A stretch of DNA of 64,000 nt. Origin: Photobacterium halotolerans DSM 18316. GTDB taxonomy: Bacteria; Pseudomonadota; Gammaproteobacteria; Enterobacterales; Vibrionaceae. Positions 1 through 9,740 of the stretch are shown piece by piece. The DNA lies in contig NZ_AULG01000016.1 in the NCBI RefSeq assembly GCF_000425165.1, positions 1-64,000 on the forward strand, written 5' to 3'. The notes under the pieces are model-generated. The model did no database searches. It saw only the letters and a program-made list of their open reading frames with translations, and was not told where the DNA came from. Positions within the stretch are counted from its first letter, which is position 1; each line of letters starts with the position of its first letter. The translations under genes and the position numbers were made by a program.

Positions 1-4
1 AATG

Positions 5-95
5 TGGCGGAGAGATAGGGATTTGAACCCTAGATACGCTATTAACGTATGCCGGTTTTCAAGACCGGTGCTTTCAACCACTCAGCCATCTCTCC
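5..95 (-). tRNA. tRNA-Ser (anticodon UGA)
   Basis: Read on the minus strand, the molecule starts GGAGAGA at 95 and closes with TCTCTCC, a G discriminator and an encoded CCA at 5-7, giving a perfect seven-base acceptor stem. The anticodon loop reads CTTGAAA, so the anticodon is TGA, which decodes UCA serine codons. A long variable arm, as in class II tRNAs, lies between the anticodon arm and the T arm, whose loop is GGTTCGAATCC. All expected arms are present. Confidence 0.97.
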
Positions 96-222
96 GTAAG
101 TGCGGCGAATAATACGTGGGGATGATGGTGCTGTAAAGTAAAAAAAGTTCAAGTGCTCAATAAGCCACCAGACGGCAAGTTAACTGATGGCTTTCGTCTC
201 AGCCTGCATCAAAAAACACCGC

Positions 223-690
223 TTAAGCTAAGTCTGACGCCACAAATCCCTGATACTGACTAGTGTCATTACGGATGATATCGCGCAAAGCAACAGGGTG
301 AAGCTGGTGTGTGTCCAGCTGTGACTTGTCTGCCCAGATAAACTCAAGGTGAGGTTCTTTTGAAGCAATGACTGCCGGTGCATCAATACCCAACAGACGG
401 CCACGAAACACCAGCGCGATTTCCGTTTGATGCTGCCCATTTTGCTGCCAGTCATTTTCAGCGATACCGATCAGATCCCCGATCTCGGCGGTGAATCCCG
501 TTTCTTCGTGAAGTTCTCTTGCGACAGCCTGCACTGCCGCTTCTCCGGCATCAACATGACCGCCAGGGAGAAACGTGAATGCCTCCCCAACCCGTTTTAC
601 CAGAAGTACTTTTCCCTGCACTTCTATCAGTGCCCGGGATGCATAGTGTAATCCCAACCTTGCCACCTGTGTGGTTACTTTACTGTGCAC
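223..690 (-). CDS. Nudix hydrolase
   Basis: A 155-residue protein carrying a complete Nudix box (G-x5-E-x7-REUxEExGU): the pattern GGHVDAGE followed by RELHEETGF lies at about residues 43-65. This box binds Mg2+ and cleaves nucleoside diphosphates linked to another moiety. The flanking residues (LLVKR before the box, and the aromatic-rich second half) fit the general MutT-like fold but do not identify the substrate. The start is a GTG at 690 without a strong ribosome binding site, so an internal GTG or TTG a few codons in is possible. It stands alone, converging on the tRNA-Ser and diverging from the carboxypeptidase gene. Confidence 0.88.
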   Translation of the reverse strand: MHSKVTTQVARLGLHYASRALIEVQGKVLLVKRVGEAFTFLPGGHVDAGEAAVQAVARELHEETGFTAEIGDLIGIAENDWQQNGQHQTEIALVFRGRLLGIDAPAVIASKEPHLEFIWADKSQLDTHQLHPVALRDIIRNDTSQYQGFVASDLA

Positions 691-795
691 ATAGCTTAAC
701 GGCTTGAAGATACCGCGGCAAACAGCACTCAGGTTATGCTCTTGCTATAGTTGTGCTAACCTTCTGCCTTCATTTACCTTACAAGGTTTAGAGAG

Positions 796-1923
796 ATGAA
801 CATTTTCAGTAACTTCGAAAGCGGCAATATTGATGTTGTAAAAGCCGACCAGCCTGGTGATATTCAACTGCGAATTAAAAAAGACAACCAGTCTGATTTT
901 TACCAATGGTTTCACTTTCGTCTGGAAACTCAGGCTCAGGTTGAACATGCCTTCGAATTACAGGATTTAGCGAAATCGGCCTACCCGGAAGGCTGGAAAG
1001 ATTACGATGTCGTGGCATCTTATGACCGTGAAGAGTGGTTTCGCATTCCGGCTGAATTTGACGGCGACACCCTGCGCTTTAAGGTGATTCCTGAACAGCG
1101 TTCCATGTATTTCGCCTACTTTGCTCCCTACAGTTACGACAGACATCTGGATTTGCTGCATCAGGCTCAGATGAACTTCAACTGTGAGCTGGAAACCCTG
1201 GGCAGCACGCTCGATAACAATGACATCAGCCTGCTGACAATAGGCGAGCCAGGCGAAGGCAAGAAGAAGATCTGGATTATTGCGCGCCAGCATCCGGGCG
1301 AAACCATGGCAGAGTGGTTTATGGAAGGGCTGCTGCAGCGCTTGCTGGATGAAACCGACACTGTCGGCCGTGCGCTGCTAGAGCGTGCCGTCTTTTACAT
1401 TGTGCCGAACATGAACCCGGATGGCAGCATCAGAGGCCACCTGCGCACCAATGCCGCCGGCATCAACCTGAACCGCGAATGGCTGACCCCCAGCATGGAG
1501 AAAAGTCCGGAGGTTTTCCTGGTGCGGGAGCGCATGCTGGAAACCGGCGTTGATATGTTCCTCGACATTCATGGTGATGAAGCCATTCCATACAATTTTG
1601 TCGCTGGCTGTGAAGGCATTCCTTCCTATGACGAGCGCCACGCCACGCTGGAACACAACTTCAAACAAGCCTTGCTGACGATTACACCGGAATTTCAGGA
1701 TGAATACGGTTACGACAAAGATGCACCGGGCGAAGCCAATCTGAGCATGGGCACAGCCTGGGTTGGTGAGCAATTTAAATGTCTGGCGTATACCGTTGAA
1801 ATGCCGTTTAAAGATCACAACCTGCAACCGGATGCCTTTTATGGCTGGTCGCCGGAACGTAGTCTGGCATTTGGTCAGGACATGTTAGCCGCAGTCCGCG
1901 TGGTCGTTGACCAACTGCGCTGA
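796..1923 (+). CDS. M14-family cytosolic carboxypeptidase-like protein
   Basis: A 375-residue zinc peptidase of the M14 family, with no signal peptide, so probably cytoplasmic. The zinc motif HPGE (HxxE) is at residues 166-169, the third zinc ligand His is in DIHGDE near residue 258, the substrate-binding arginine segment NLNREW is near 223, and the catalytic Glu is in YTVEMPF near residue 335. The first ~130 residues form the beta-rich N-terminal domain typical of cytosolic carboxypeptidases (the CCP/Nna1 branch) rather than digestive M14 enzymes. The ATG follows an AGAGAG ribosome binding site. A strong terminator follows directly, so it is monocistronic. The physiological substrate is not evident. 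Confidence 0.88.
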   Translation: MNIFSNFESGNIDVVKADQPGDIQLRIKKDNQSDFYQWFHFRLETQAQVEHAFELQDLAKSAYPEGWKDYDVVASYDREEWFRIPAEFDGDTLRFKVIPEQRSMYFAYFAPYSYDRHLDLLHQAQMNFNCELETLGSTLDNNDISLLTIGEPGEGKKKIWIIARQHPGETMAEWFMEGLLQRLLDETDTVGRALLERAVFYIVPNMNPDGSIRGHLRTNAAGINLNREWLTPSMEKSPEVFLVRERMLETGVDMFLDIHGDEAIPYNFVAGCEGIPSYDERHATLEHNFKQALLTITPEFQDEYGYDKDAPGEANLSMGTAWVGEQFKCLAYTVEMPFKDHNLQPDAFYGWSPERSLAFGQDMLAAVRVVVDQLR

Positions 1924-1944
1924 TTATGGCTGATTGAGAAATGC

Positions 1945-1971
1945 AAAAGCCAGTCTCCGGACTGGCTTTTT
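1945..1971 (+). terminator. rho-independent terminator
   Basis: The stem AAAAGCCAGTC pairs with GACTGGCTTTT and runs into a T-tract, 22 bp after the carboxypeptidase stop codon. Confidence 0.85.
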
Positions 1972-2193
1972 AGCACTTGGATGGCGCATTATTCAACCCG
2001 CATTTTCTCAGGCTGGAACGGCGAAAGATACTCTGAAAATCGATTCTGTCAAAGCAGAATCTTATCCTGCCAGCGACTTCATCTCACAAATACGCCATTG
2101 GTCACAAAGCACGATTTCATTGCTTTGACGCTGTCTGAAAGCTCTGATAAAGATATGCCTGATCTCGACGCATAGTGCTTTCAGGAGGTAATT

Positions 2194-2397
2194 GTGTCTA
2201 TCAACTCACTTGAATATCTGGAAATGGCTGATGCCGCTAACAAGTGGGACCAGCAAGACGAAACAGCATCATCTGCTAAAGTCTCTGCCAGTAAACGTCA
2301 ACAAGCCGCTGCACGCCGCCGTATCGAAATGCTGCGTGACATCCGTGAATGCGGATTAACCATTGAGGAAGCCAAAGAGCTGGGTTTATTACACTGA
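2194..2397 (+). CDS. small basic protein of unknown function
   Basis: A 67-residue protein starting at GTG 2194, placed by a near-consensus AGGAGGT (2183-2189) five bases upstream. The N-terminal half is acidic and Ser/Ala rich. The C-terminal half is helical and arginine rich (KRQQAAARRRIEMLRDIRE), ending TIEEAKELGLLH. The acidic-then-RRRIE layout resembles the short PA3496-type proteins of gammaproteobacteria, but the match is too short to name it firmly. No signal peptide or membrane segment is seen. A possible promoter has TTGACG at 2125-2130. The very good ribosome binding site supports real translation. Confidence 0.7.
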   Translation: MSINSLEYLEMADAANKWDQQDETASSAKVSASKRQQAAARRRIEMLRDIRECGLTIEEAKELGLLH

Positions 2398-2426
2398 AAA
2401 CCCACACTTAACTCTACCGATCTCAT

Positions 2427-2458
2427 CATGGCTAATGTGCTCGCTTGCATTAGCCATG
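2427..2458. repeat. stem-loop after the small gene
   Basis: An 11 bp perfect inverted repeat (CATGGCTAATG / CATTAGCCATG) with a 10-base loop, 30 bp after the preceding stop. There is no T-tract on either side, so this may be an mRNA 3' stabiliser rather than an intrinsic terminator. Confidence 0.5.
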
Positions 2459-2574
2459 AATTGTCACCCTCTCGCCATCGTTTTTTTCTATTGCAATAAT
2501 TGCCCGATCCCCTCTTTTCTGAACGACATAAAATCAGTACATTGAGCCCATATTGAGACAGATGGAAATTGATT

Positions 2575-3009
2575 ATGTCGACTATCACTACCCGATGCCC
2601 GCATTGCCAGGGCCTGAACCGTATTCCCGTTGAACGTATTAATGACAAAGCCGTATGTGGTGCATGCAAAGAAGCACTGCTCGACGGAAAACCATTAGAA
2701 GGCACCGCCGATAACTTCCAGGCTGTGCTGCAAAGTGAACAGCCCGTTGTGGTCGATTTCTGGGCCCCCTGGTGTAACCCTTGCGTGGGTTTTGCCCCGG
2801 TTTTTGAAGATGTCGCGGCAGAAAGAACCGGACAGGTACGCTTCGTAAAAATTGATACCGAAGCTCAGCAGGCGCTGGCGGCGCAATACCGTATCCGCAG
2901 TATTCCTACCATTATGGTCTTCAGACAGGGCAAGCTGGTCGACACCATCAATGGCGCGCTGCCAAAATCTCACTTCGATCAGTGGCTGAATCAGGCACTG
3001 GCAAAATAA
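2575..3009 (+). CDS. trxC: thioredoxin 2 (TrxC) with variant active site
   Basis: A 144-residue thioredoxin 2. The N-terminal zinc module has two CxxC pairs (CPHC near residue 9 and CGAC near residue 29), followed by the thioredoxin fold with FWAPWCNPC at about residues 61-69, then the cis-proline segment RSIPTIMVF. TrxC reduces cytoplasmic disulfides, usually in the oxidative stress response. The active site reads WCNPC where the family has WCGPC, and the following residue is Val instead of the usual Lys/Arg. The ATG at 2575 is preferred over the in-frame TTG at 2569 because the family begins a few residues before the first CxxC. A stem-loop follows the stop codon. Confidence 0.93.
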   Translation: MSTITTRCPHCQGLNRIPVERINDKAVCGACKEALLDGKPLEGTADNFQAVLQSEQPVVVDFWAPWCNPCVGFAPVFEDVAAERTGQVRFVKIDTEAQQALAAQYRIRSIPTIMVFRQGKLVDTINGALPKSHFDQWLNQALAK

Positions 3010-3037
3010 CCTTTCCGCACATATAACGTGATAAATC

Positions 3038-3069
3038 ACGCGGTATCTTTCTTATTAAAGATACCGCGT
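3038..3069 (+). terminator. stem-loop, probable trxC terminator
   Basis: A 13 bp perfect inverted repeat (ACGCGGTATCTTT / AAAGATACCGCGT) with a six-base loop, 28 bp after the trxC stop codon. The T-tract is poor, so termination efficiency is uncertain. Confidence 0.55.
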
Positions 3070-3162
3070 CATTGTTAGCCTCTGTATTCCTTCACTTTTT
3101 CGAGTACTTACCTATACTTAACGTCATAAAAATTATGTGTTTGGGTAATAGGTGTTGATGAT

Positions 3163-4014
3163 ATGCAAAAGCACTTTTCTCGCGCGTGTCTGGCTTTTAC
3201 AGGCCTTTTCTGGCTGTCGGGATGCAGCAGTTTATCCTCGCTGGGATTCAGCAGTGACTACAGTATGTATGACACCGCCCAGGAATTTATTGACGAAAAT
3301 GAGGTTCGCTCCAACGGTGCCGTGGTTGACAAAGGCCAGTATTATCCCAAAAGCGCCTACTCTTATACCTACCGTTATTGCAGCAACAGCCCGGAGCAGG
3401 CCGCGGAAGATATCGCGCAGTTTCAGAATCTGGCCCGGCAGGTCTGCGATCTCAATAATGGCCAGCTCAATCACCAGGAGACAGGCACCTGGTGCGTAGT
3501 AAACACCAACACAGCCGAGGAATACCCTTTCTTCTCAGCCAGTATCAGCAGTACGGATCAATGGGCAGATTTGTGTCTCGACGGCCCATTCGTGACGCTG
3601 AAAGTAATCGAAAATGATGGCGCGCCGGACGACGAATGGTACAGCTCGGCCATTGTACTGGGCTACCTGCCCTACACGGCAGAACGCAGGCTGCTGGATG
3701 CGCCCGCAGCAGCAACCGTGCTGATTGAACCCACCAAAGCACCGGCAGCGAATGGTGCCTGGACGGAAGAAAGCGAACATATTTATACCAGTGTCGGCGA
3801 AAATGTCTGCCTGTATGAGAGACCGCGTAACAGCACGCTGGGATATACCTACCGCGGAACTGTCCGAAATGCCACCGATGGCAAAGTGAGGGTCCTGGTC
3901 ACCGAAAAATACAAAGGCGATATCCGGACCGCGCCAACCTTAGAGCGCTTAGACTGGCATGAAGAAGCCTATATCACGGCCAGTGCCAAGGCGTGGTTTG
4001 TATGCTCGTCGTGA
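3163..4014 (+). CDS. outer-membrane or periplasmic lipoprotein, function unknown
   Basis: A 283-residue protein with a lipoprotein signal peptide: basic N-terminus, hydrophobic core, and the lipobox LSGC with the lipidated Cys near residue 21. The residue after the Cys is Ser, which in enterobacteria favours export to the outer membrane. The mature part has several further cysteines (around residues 73, 94, 110 and 137, with two near the C-terminus), which could form disulfides in the periplasm, and many aromatic and acidic residues. No domain is recognised. It is monocistronic between two stem-loops. Confidence 0.75.
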   Translation: MQKHFSRACLAFTGLFWLSGCSSLSSLGFSSDYSMYDTAQEFIDENEVRSNGAVVDKGQYYPKSAYSYTYRYCSNSPEQAAEDIAQFQNLARQVCDLNNGQLNHQETGTWCVVNTNTAEEYPFFSASISSTDQWADLCLDGPFVTLKVIENDGAPDDEWYSSAIVLGYLPYTAERRLLDAPAAATVLIEPTKAPAANGAWTEESEHIYTSVGENVCLYERPRNSTLGYTYRGTVRNATDGKVRVLVTEKYKGDIRTAPTLERLDWHEEAYITASAKAWFVCSS

Positions 4015-4085
4015 ATTGGTAACGACAGCCCCGAACGGACTCCCCTTGGCAGAGAATGGCATCAAGCCATTGATTTATAAGACAC

Positions 4086-4117
4086 AAACAAAACCCGGCG
4101 ATTGCCGGGTTTTGTTT
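4086..4117. terminator. bidirectional terminator
   Basis: A perfect stem AAACAAAACCCGGC / GCCGGGTTTTGTTT with an A-tract on one side and a T-tract on the other. It serves both the lipoprotein gene and the converging chemoreceptor gene. Confidence 0.88.
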
Positions 4118-4134
4118 ACAAGGCAGAGAAATCA

Positions 4135-6138
4135 TTAGACAACAAATTTCTTCATTGCACTGTTTAATTCATCCACCTGGGATTTGATGGACTGAGAGGT
4201 TTGGTTGGCATTATCGCAATTGCCGGACACATCGTCGGCAGAAGAAGACAGCTGGTGCACCAGCTCAGCAACCGACTGTGACACATTCGACTGTTGTTCA
4301 GTCGCAACCGCAATATCGCTCACCTTCTGCGACACCACCTCCATGTAGCGAACCGTATCTTTGAGCATCTCATTGGCCGTCGCAGTATGCTCTGTGCCCA
4401 CCTGAACCAGAGACTGACTCTGTTCGATAACTTGTACGACCTGATGTGTGGACGCCTGGAGGGCTTCAACAATGTCGTTAATCTCTGTCGTGGACTCAGT
4501 CGTGCGCTGGGCCAGCAGGCGGACTTCATCGGCAACAACCGCAAAACCGCGGCCTAAATCGCCGGCACGGGCCGCTTCTATCGCCGCATTCAGCGCCAGC
4601 AGATTAGTCTGCTCTGCCACCCCCTGAATCACTTCCGTGACATGTTCAATGCGGTCACTGTCTGCCCTGAGTTGCTGAACCATGTCACTGGCCTGCGCCA
4701 CCAGCGTATTGAGCTCTGTCACTGTCTGCTGGTTTTGATCCAGCGCCTGCTCGCCATTCACCAGCAGGGAAGCCGAGTGGGCAAGATCGTCAGATGCCGC
4801 CTGGGTATTTTGTGCCGTTTCATGGGCCGTGGCGGACATTTCCTCTATTGCTGTCGCCACAGAATTGATCCGCGATGCCTGATCGTTCACCTCGCCTGCC
4901 GTATCCGCATTGGTGGCTAGCAGCTGATCCATGCTGGCATTCACCGCGTGCGCTTTGGTCGACACCCCGGTGACTAAGCCAGACAAAGCGACGGACATAC
5001 GGTTAACCGCATCGATCAGCGCGGCAATTTCATCAGAGCCTTTGTTTGCCAGCGCTTTACCGGAGAAATTCCCGTGCGATATTTCTTCAGCGCGTGTTAC
5101 CACACGGCTTAAACGCGAACCGATATCCCGCCCCAGCCAGGTTGCGATAAACAAAGAACATAAGCTGGCAATCACGCTGGTGGCAATCAGCAGTACCACC
5201 ACTTTCTGCACGCTGCTGCTGATGGCACCCCCACTTTCAGCAGCAATCACCTGCTGCTCGCTAACCACAGTTTCAATGGTTTGCGCCAGCTGTTCGACCG
5301 CAAGCAGGGTTTCTGTTTCCATCAGGTAATTGGCTTTATTCCAGTCCTGTGCCTGACGGTGCATCACAACGTCTGTCGCCATTGGCAAATACATATCCTG
5401 CATTTCTTTAAACAGCGACCAGAGACTTTTCTGGCTGTCGCTCAGGCTGTCCTGCTTACGGTTAATTTCAGACACCGCCCGGTTATGATGCCGCAGGTAC
5501 TCTTCGAACTTGTCCAGATTGTCCTGATCCGCGCTGATCAGAAATGCCCGCAATTCCCCCAGGCCGTTGGATAACGACGAATAAGCATCCGTCAGCAACT
5601 TCATCAGGCGCTTACGATCGTCGCCCACAGGGTTACTTTCTTCTTCGTTAAGCATGCCCTGCAGCTGATCCAAAGCAACTTCAGCCAGCGGCGCAGCCTC
5701 TGATTGCAATAACGTATGCGCGGGCAGGTTTTCCGCCGTATGGCTCATAGAAGCCACCGCTTTTTCACTGGCTTTCAGGGCTTCCCAGTCTGCTTTCACT
5801 AACTTGAATTGCGCTTCACTCAGATGGTTTTGTAAACGGGCGACTTCTTCATCCACTTTGGTAAACGCATCGTCAAGTTGTTGACGGTACCGTTCCTGGC
5901 GCGCGTCATCTGCCGCCAGCATATAAGCCCGGAGGCTTGATAATGAAAATTCGGCGTTCTGCTGTATAGAACGACTGGCATCCACAGTGGGAATATCCAC
6001 ATTCAATAGTGAATAAGCATGACTTTCCACTTTACTGATCTGGAGATAAAGAATGATTGCGGCGGCTAAAAATAATGCAGTCAACAAGAAAAAGCTGACC
6101 CTGAGCTTCCTTGCAATAGATAAATTCATAACTGACAA
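4135..6138 (-). CDS. methyl-accepting chemotaxis protein
   Basis: A 667-residue transmembrane chemoreceptor. TM1 is at residues 14-32, followed by a long all-helical periplasmic region (33-312) whose size and pattern suit a helical bimodular (HBM) or other four-helix sensor. TM2 is at 313-335 and HAMP at about 336-390. The cytoplasmic coiled coil has the conserved hairpin tip [18 protein letters not shown] at about 509-526, which contacts CheA and CheW. The C-terminus lacks a CheR-docking pentapeptide. The ligand cannot be read from sequence; HBM receptors known elsewhere bind organic acids. It could start at Met4. It is monocistronic. Confidence 0.93.
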   Translation of the reverse strand: MSVMNLSIARKLRVSFFLLTALFLAAAIILYLQISKVESHAYSLLNVDIPTVDASRSIQQNAEFSLSSLRAYMLAADDARQERYRQQLDDAFTKVDEEVARLQNHLSEAQFKLVKADWEALKASEKAVASMSHTAENLPAHTLLQSEAAPLAEVALDQLQGMLNEEESNPVGDDRKRLMKLLTDAYSSLSNGLGELRAFLISADQDNLDKFEEYLRHHNRAVSEINRKQDSLSDSQKSLWSLFKEMQDMYLPMATDVVMHRQAQDWNKANYLMETETLLAVEQLAQTIETVVSEQQVIAAESGGAISSSVQKVVVLLIATSVIASLCSLFIATWLGRDIGSRLSRVVTRAEEISHGNFSGKALANKGSDEIAALIDAVNRMSVALSGLVTGVSTKAHAVNASMDQLLATNADTAGEVNDQASRINSVATAIEEMSATAHETAQNTQAASDDLAHSASLLVNGEQALDQNQQTVTELNTLVAQASDMVQQLRADSDRIEHVTEVIQGVAEQTNLLALNAAIEAARAGDLGRGFAVVADEVRLLAQRTTESTTEINDIVEALQASTHQVVQVIEQSQSLVQVGTEHTATANEMLKDTVRYMEVVSQKVSDIAVATEQQSNVSQSVAELVHQLSSSADDVSGNCDNANQTSQSIKSQVDELNSAMKKFVV

Positions 6139-6460
6139 GTCCGTTTACTTCGTATGTTGGACCAATATAATGATAGCGATACCAATTGTGAACACTTTGT
6201 CATCAAAGTATGAATTTTTTCAGCATTACGTGTGGTAAATGCCTCAAAAAAGCACATCTTATTAAACAAATTGAATAATTATGTCGTTTGATACCCCGAA
6301 CTATCCCGCCAACACACGCATAGATATTACTATGCATCAAGTCCAGTATTTTGTAGCAAAAATATGACATTAAGTGATTTTTTAATCTGCTAAAGCGCCA
6401 CGCCACATTAAAAAAGTGATTAAAATCACATATCCTGAACGATCGGTAAGTATAATTGTA

Positions 6461-6479
6461 AATAACAATAATTATTACT
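6461..6479. promoter_or_regulatory. Fur box upstream of the siderophore receptor
   Basis: By my alignment the 19-mer AATAACAATAATTATTACT matches the classical Fur consensus at 13 of 19 positions. It lies 38 bp before the TonB receptor start in a very AT-rich promoter region. The rest of the 378 bp between the chemoreceptor and the receptor gene (6139-6516) shows no gene. Confidence 0.65.
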
Positions 6480-6516
6480 TCGTATTAGTTTTACATTCGT
6501 TTGGGGTATCCGCGTT

Positions 6517-8652
6517 ATGACACAATTATTCACGCCGAGTCTAAGTACACTTGGGCTGGCAATCAGACAAATCTGCCACAAAAGCATTCTGCCGATTTCC
6601 TTATTCGCTATCGCGTTGCCTGCATTTGCAGATGAAGCAACGAACAGCGTACAGGATGTTGAGCCAGAAACGATTGTTGTGACTGCGTCAACATTGAAAG
6701 TAGAAGCACCACTGGCTGAAACGCCTCGTACCATGGCGATTGTTGATCAGGATAATCTGGAAAAGAATCAATTCCAGAAGCTGGACGAAGCGCTACGCTA
6801 TCAGGCTGGTGTCCTTTCAGCACCTTATGGTTCAGATACAGATACAGACTGGTTTAAAGTCCGCGGTTTTGATGCTGCAACTTACTTAGACGGTAATCGC
6901 CTTTTTACTACCGGATACTATGTATGGACACTGGAGCCATTCGGTCTTGAGCGCGTTGAAATCCTGAAAGGGCCTGCCTCTGTGCTTTATGGTGAAGCGC
7001 CTCCGGGAGGGGTTGTCAACGCCATCAGCAAACGCCCTACCGACACGCCTGAAGGTAACGTACAGCTGCAAACCGGTAACCGGAACCTGAAGCGTATTGG
7101 TGTCGACATTTCCGACTACGCCAATGAAGATGGCGATGTTCGTTATCGCATTGTCGGCCTGGCGAGTGAGCGAGATGGCACATTGGACGGTACTTACAAT
7201 AACCGTTATTACTTCGCACCAAGCCTGACCTGGGACATGTCTGACGACACCAGTATTACTTTCCTTGCCAGCTATAAAGAAGATGAAGGTGTTCCGACAA
7301 ACGGTTTTTTCCCTGCTTACGGTACATTAATCGATACCCCACAAGGTAAAATCGACCCGTCAACAAATTTGGGTGAGCCAGATTACGACATCAATAATAA
7401 CAAGCAAATTTCATTGGGTTATGAGCTGAGCCATACATTTAATGACGTTTGGAGCCTGAAACAAAATGCTCGTTACGCTTATACAGACCTTCTACTGCGC
7501 AGCACTTACGCCTTTGGTAGTGAAACATCTGCCGACCTGTTCCGCGGTTTAATTTATCGTGATGGCACAACAGACACATACAGTCTGGACAATCAGGTCA
7601 CAGGACATTGGTATGGTGATCGCACAGAAAACACCTTGTTGGTTGGTCTTGATTTACAGTATTACAAGAACGACAGCAAAGAAAATCCATGGCCCAACAC
7701 TATGGGTTCAAACATGGGAACCATCAATGCTTTCGATCCTGAGTACGGTAACTTCACTCCGGCAGATCCGAGTTTGGCAACACATGCGCTGATCACCAAA
7801 AAGCAAGCTGGGTTATATGCCAAAAACCAGTTCAAGTTTGACGGTAAATGGATCGCGACAATAGGTGCCCGCTTCGACGAAGTTGATGTGGATAACGAAA
7901 ACAAGACGGCAAATACTGACGAAGATGTTTCAGACAACCATTTATCCATGAGCGGTGGTTTGATGTATTTGTCCGAATCAGGTCTGTCTCCATACGTCAG
8001 TTATGCAGAGTCTTTCGAAGTCATTGCCTCTATCGATCCACTAACCAATAAGATTTATAAACCTTTGGAAGGTGAACAGATTGAGGCTGGTGTGAAATAC
8101 ACACCTGAGTTCATTGACGGCTATATAAATCTGGCCTGGTTTAATATCGATCAAAACAATGGCTTGGTTTCATCGATTGACGGCGGATCCCAGACTCAGG
8201 CCGGTAAAGTCACTTCACGCGGTGTTGAAGTAGATGCTGTCGCCAAACCGATTGAAAACGTCAGTGTCGCGTTCAATTACACCTACAACGACAGTCAGTA
8301 CAAACCTTCTGAAGGTGCTGAAATGACACGTTCTCCGCTCATTCCACGTCACATGGCTTCAGCTCAGGCTGATTACAACTTTGCCAGCTTAGGCGCTGAA
8401 GACTTAACGGTTGGCGGTGCTGTCCGATACATTGGTTCTTCTGTCGGTCACACGTCAACAGGCGCAGCAATGCTGAATATTCCGTCTTATACCGTTTGGG
8501 ATATGCGTGCTCAATACAACATCAACAACCAGTGGCAGGCTCAGCTGAACGTCAACAACCTGTTTGACGAAACCTATGTGTCCAGCTGCGACTACTACTG
8601 TTACTACGGTGAAGAACGCAGTGTAATAGCAACCCTGAATTACCGCTGGTAA
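6517..8652 (+). CDS. TonB-dependent siderophore receptor
   Basis: A 711-residue outer-membrane receptor. Residues 1-38 are an extended signal peptide ending PAFA. The TonB box ETIVVTAS is near residues 51-58. The plug domain follows, with FKVRGFD and ERVEILKGPASVLYGE, then a 22-strand barrel ending in the aromatic C-terminal residue (LNYRW) required for barrel assembly. Overall pattern and length fit the ferrichrome/hydroxamate-type (FhuA/FoxA-like) branch of ferric-siderophore receptors. The segment SSCDYYCYYGEER just before the last strand is typical of that branch. No ABC importer or ferric reductase lies beside it. A Fur box upstream suggests iron repression. Confidence 0.93.
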   Translation: MTQLFTPSLSTLGLAIRQICHKSILPISLFAIALPAFADEATNSVQDVEPETIVVTASTLKVEAPLAETPRTMAIVDQDNLEKNQFQKLDEALRYQAGVLSAPYGSDTDTDWFKVRGFDAATYLDGNRLFTTGYYVWTLEPFGLERVEILKGPASVLYGEAPPGGVVNAISKRPTDTPEGNVQLQTGNRNLKRIGVDISDYANEDGDVRYRIVGLASERDGTLDGTYNNRYYFAPSLTWDMSDDTSITFLASYKEDEGVPTNGFFPAYGTLIDTPQGKIDPSTNLGEPDYDINNNKQISLGYELSHTFNDVWSLKQNARYAYTDLLLRSTYAFGSETSADLFRGLIYRDGTTDTYSLDNQVTGHWYGDRTENTLLVGLDLQYYKNDSKENPWPNTMGSNMGTINAFDPEYGNFTPADPSLATHALITKKQAGLYAKNQFKFDGKWIATIGARFDEVDVDNENKTANTDEDVSDNHLSMSGGLMYLSESGLSPYVSYAESFEVIASIDPLTNKIYKPLEGEQIEAGVKYTPEFIDGYINLAWFNIDQNNGLVSSIDGGSQTQAGKVTSRGVEVDAVAKPIENVSVAFNYTYNDSQYKPSEGAEMTRSPLIPRHMASAQADYNFASLGAEDLTVGGAVRYIGSSVGHTSTGAAMLNIPSYTVWDMRAQYNINNQWQAQLNVNNLFDETYVSSCDYYCYYGEERSVIATLNYRW

Positions 8653-8680
8653 ACCATTCACCTGCGCCTTTACGACCTGA

Positions 8681-8710
8681 ACCCTGCTCTGTGAGCAGGG
8701 TTTGTTTTTT
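8681..8710 (+). terminator. rho-independent terminator
   Basis: ACCCTGCTC pairs with GAGCAGGGT and is followed by TTGTTTTTT, 29 bp after the receptor stop codon. Confidence 0.85.
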
Positions 8711-8784
8711 TACACACCGCCAGTTCACCTTTATCATAATTAATCTATATTGATACTTTAAATATCATTATATGGACATTGATT

Positions 8785-9693
8785 ATGAGCAACCCCTACG
8801 CTCAACCCCTGACTGACGCCACGTGTGAAATTGGCGAGTCGCCGATCTGGCTGGCCTCAGAGCAGACCCTGTTCTGGGTCGATACAGAGCATCACCGCAT
8901 CCACCAGTATTCCCTGAAAACAAAAACCCATAGCGCCACCGACGTACCAGTCGCGGTCACGGCCATTGCGCCTGCCAGCTCTGGCTGGCTCGCCGCGACA
9001 AAAACAGGGCTATATCGCTGCCAGGCAGATTTCAGCGGCTTTGAGTTTATCGCCGATCCAACCGAAGGGCTGGCCGGCATCCGGCTGAACGATGCAGTCA
9101 ACTGCCCGAACGGCGATCTCTGGTTTGGCTCAATGAATGAAGCCCATTTAGAGCAAGCCGATGGCTGTCTTTACCGCTACCAGGCTGACACCCACACCAT
9201 CAGTCAGCTTGATAGCGGATATGCTGTTGCCAACGGCATTGCGTTTAACGCCAGGCTGAAGCGTGCCTACGTAGCCAATATGTTCCGGGGTCAGGTTATC
9301 GAGCTGCAAATGAATGATGACTGGACTGCCATCCTCAGTAAACGTGTCTTTATTCAGTTGCCGGAGCAAGAAGGCTTACCCGACGGGCTGACAACCGATG
9401 CGCTGGGCAATCTCTATGTGTGCCACTGGAATAAAGGCGCTGTCAGCATATACAACCCGGAAGGTAAATGTATTCATTTGGAAGAGCTGCCGGTAAAGCA
9501 CGCGACCCGGTGTACCTTTGGCGGCAACAAACTCGACATTTTGTTTGTTACCACGGGCTGGTATGGCATGTCGGAACAGGAACGCAGTGAGTTGCCACTC
9601 TCTGGGCGTACCTTTGCCATGCCATCGCTGTTTGAGGGAAATACCGAGAGTATTTTCTGCGAATCGTTTCCACATCAACCTTTTAGGCAATAG
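8785..9693 (+). CDS. SMP-30/gluconolactonase family protein
   Basis: A 302-residue six-bladed beta-propeller of the SMP-30/Gnl/LRE family, cytoplasmic because no signal is seen. Family metal ligands are visible: Glu in CEIGESP near residue 16, Asn in RLNDAVNCPNGDLWFGS near 103, Asn in VANGIAF near 154, and Asp in LPDGLTTDALG near 204. Such enzymes hydrolyse sugar lactones (gluconolactone, arabinolactone and similar). The exact lactone is not deducible. The ATG at 8785 is preferred over the TTG two codons earlier. An IclR regulator starts 47 bp downstream in the same direction and may control it. Confidence 0.85.
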   Translation: MSNPYAQPLTDATCEIGESPIWLASEQTLFWVDTEHHRIHQYSLKTKTHSATDVPVAVTAIAPASSGWLAATKTGLYRCQADFSGFEFIADPTEGLAGIRLNDAVNCPNGDLWFGSMNEAHLEQADGCLYRYQADTHTISQLDSGYAVANGIAFNARLKRAYVANMFRGQVIELQMNDDWTAILSKRVFIQLPEQEGLPDGLTTDALGNLYVCHWNKGAVSIYNPEGKCIHLEELPVKHATRCTFGGNKLDILFVTTGWYGMSEQERSELPLSGRTFAMPSLFEGNTESIFCESFPHQPFRQ

Positions 9694-9740
9694 GTATACC
9701 CGCTATAATCGCCGGACAACAGGAATTACAGGATTCAGCT

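Noticed and set aside
1981-2175. Frame before the small basic protein gene
   Set aside because: No ribosome binding site and no protein-like composition; the stretch holds a possible promoter.
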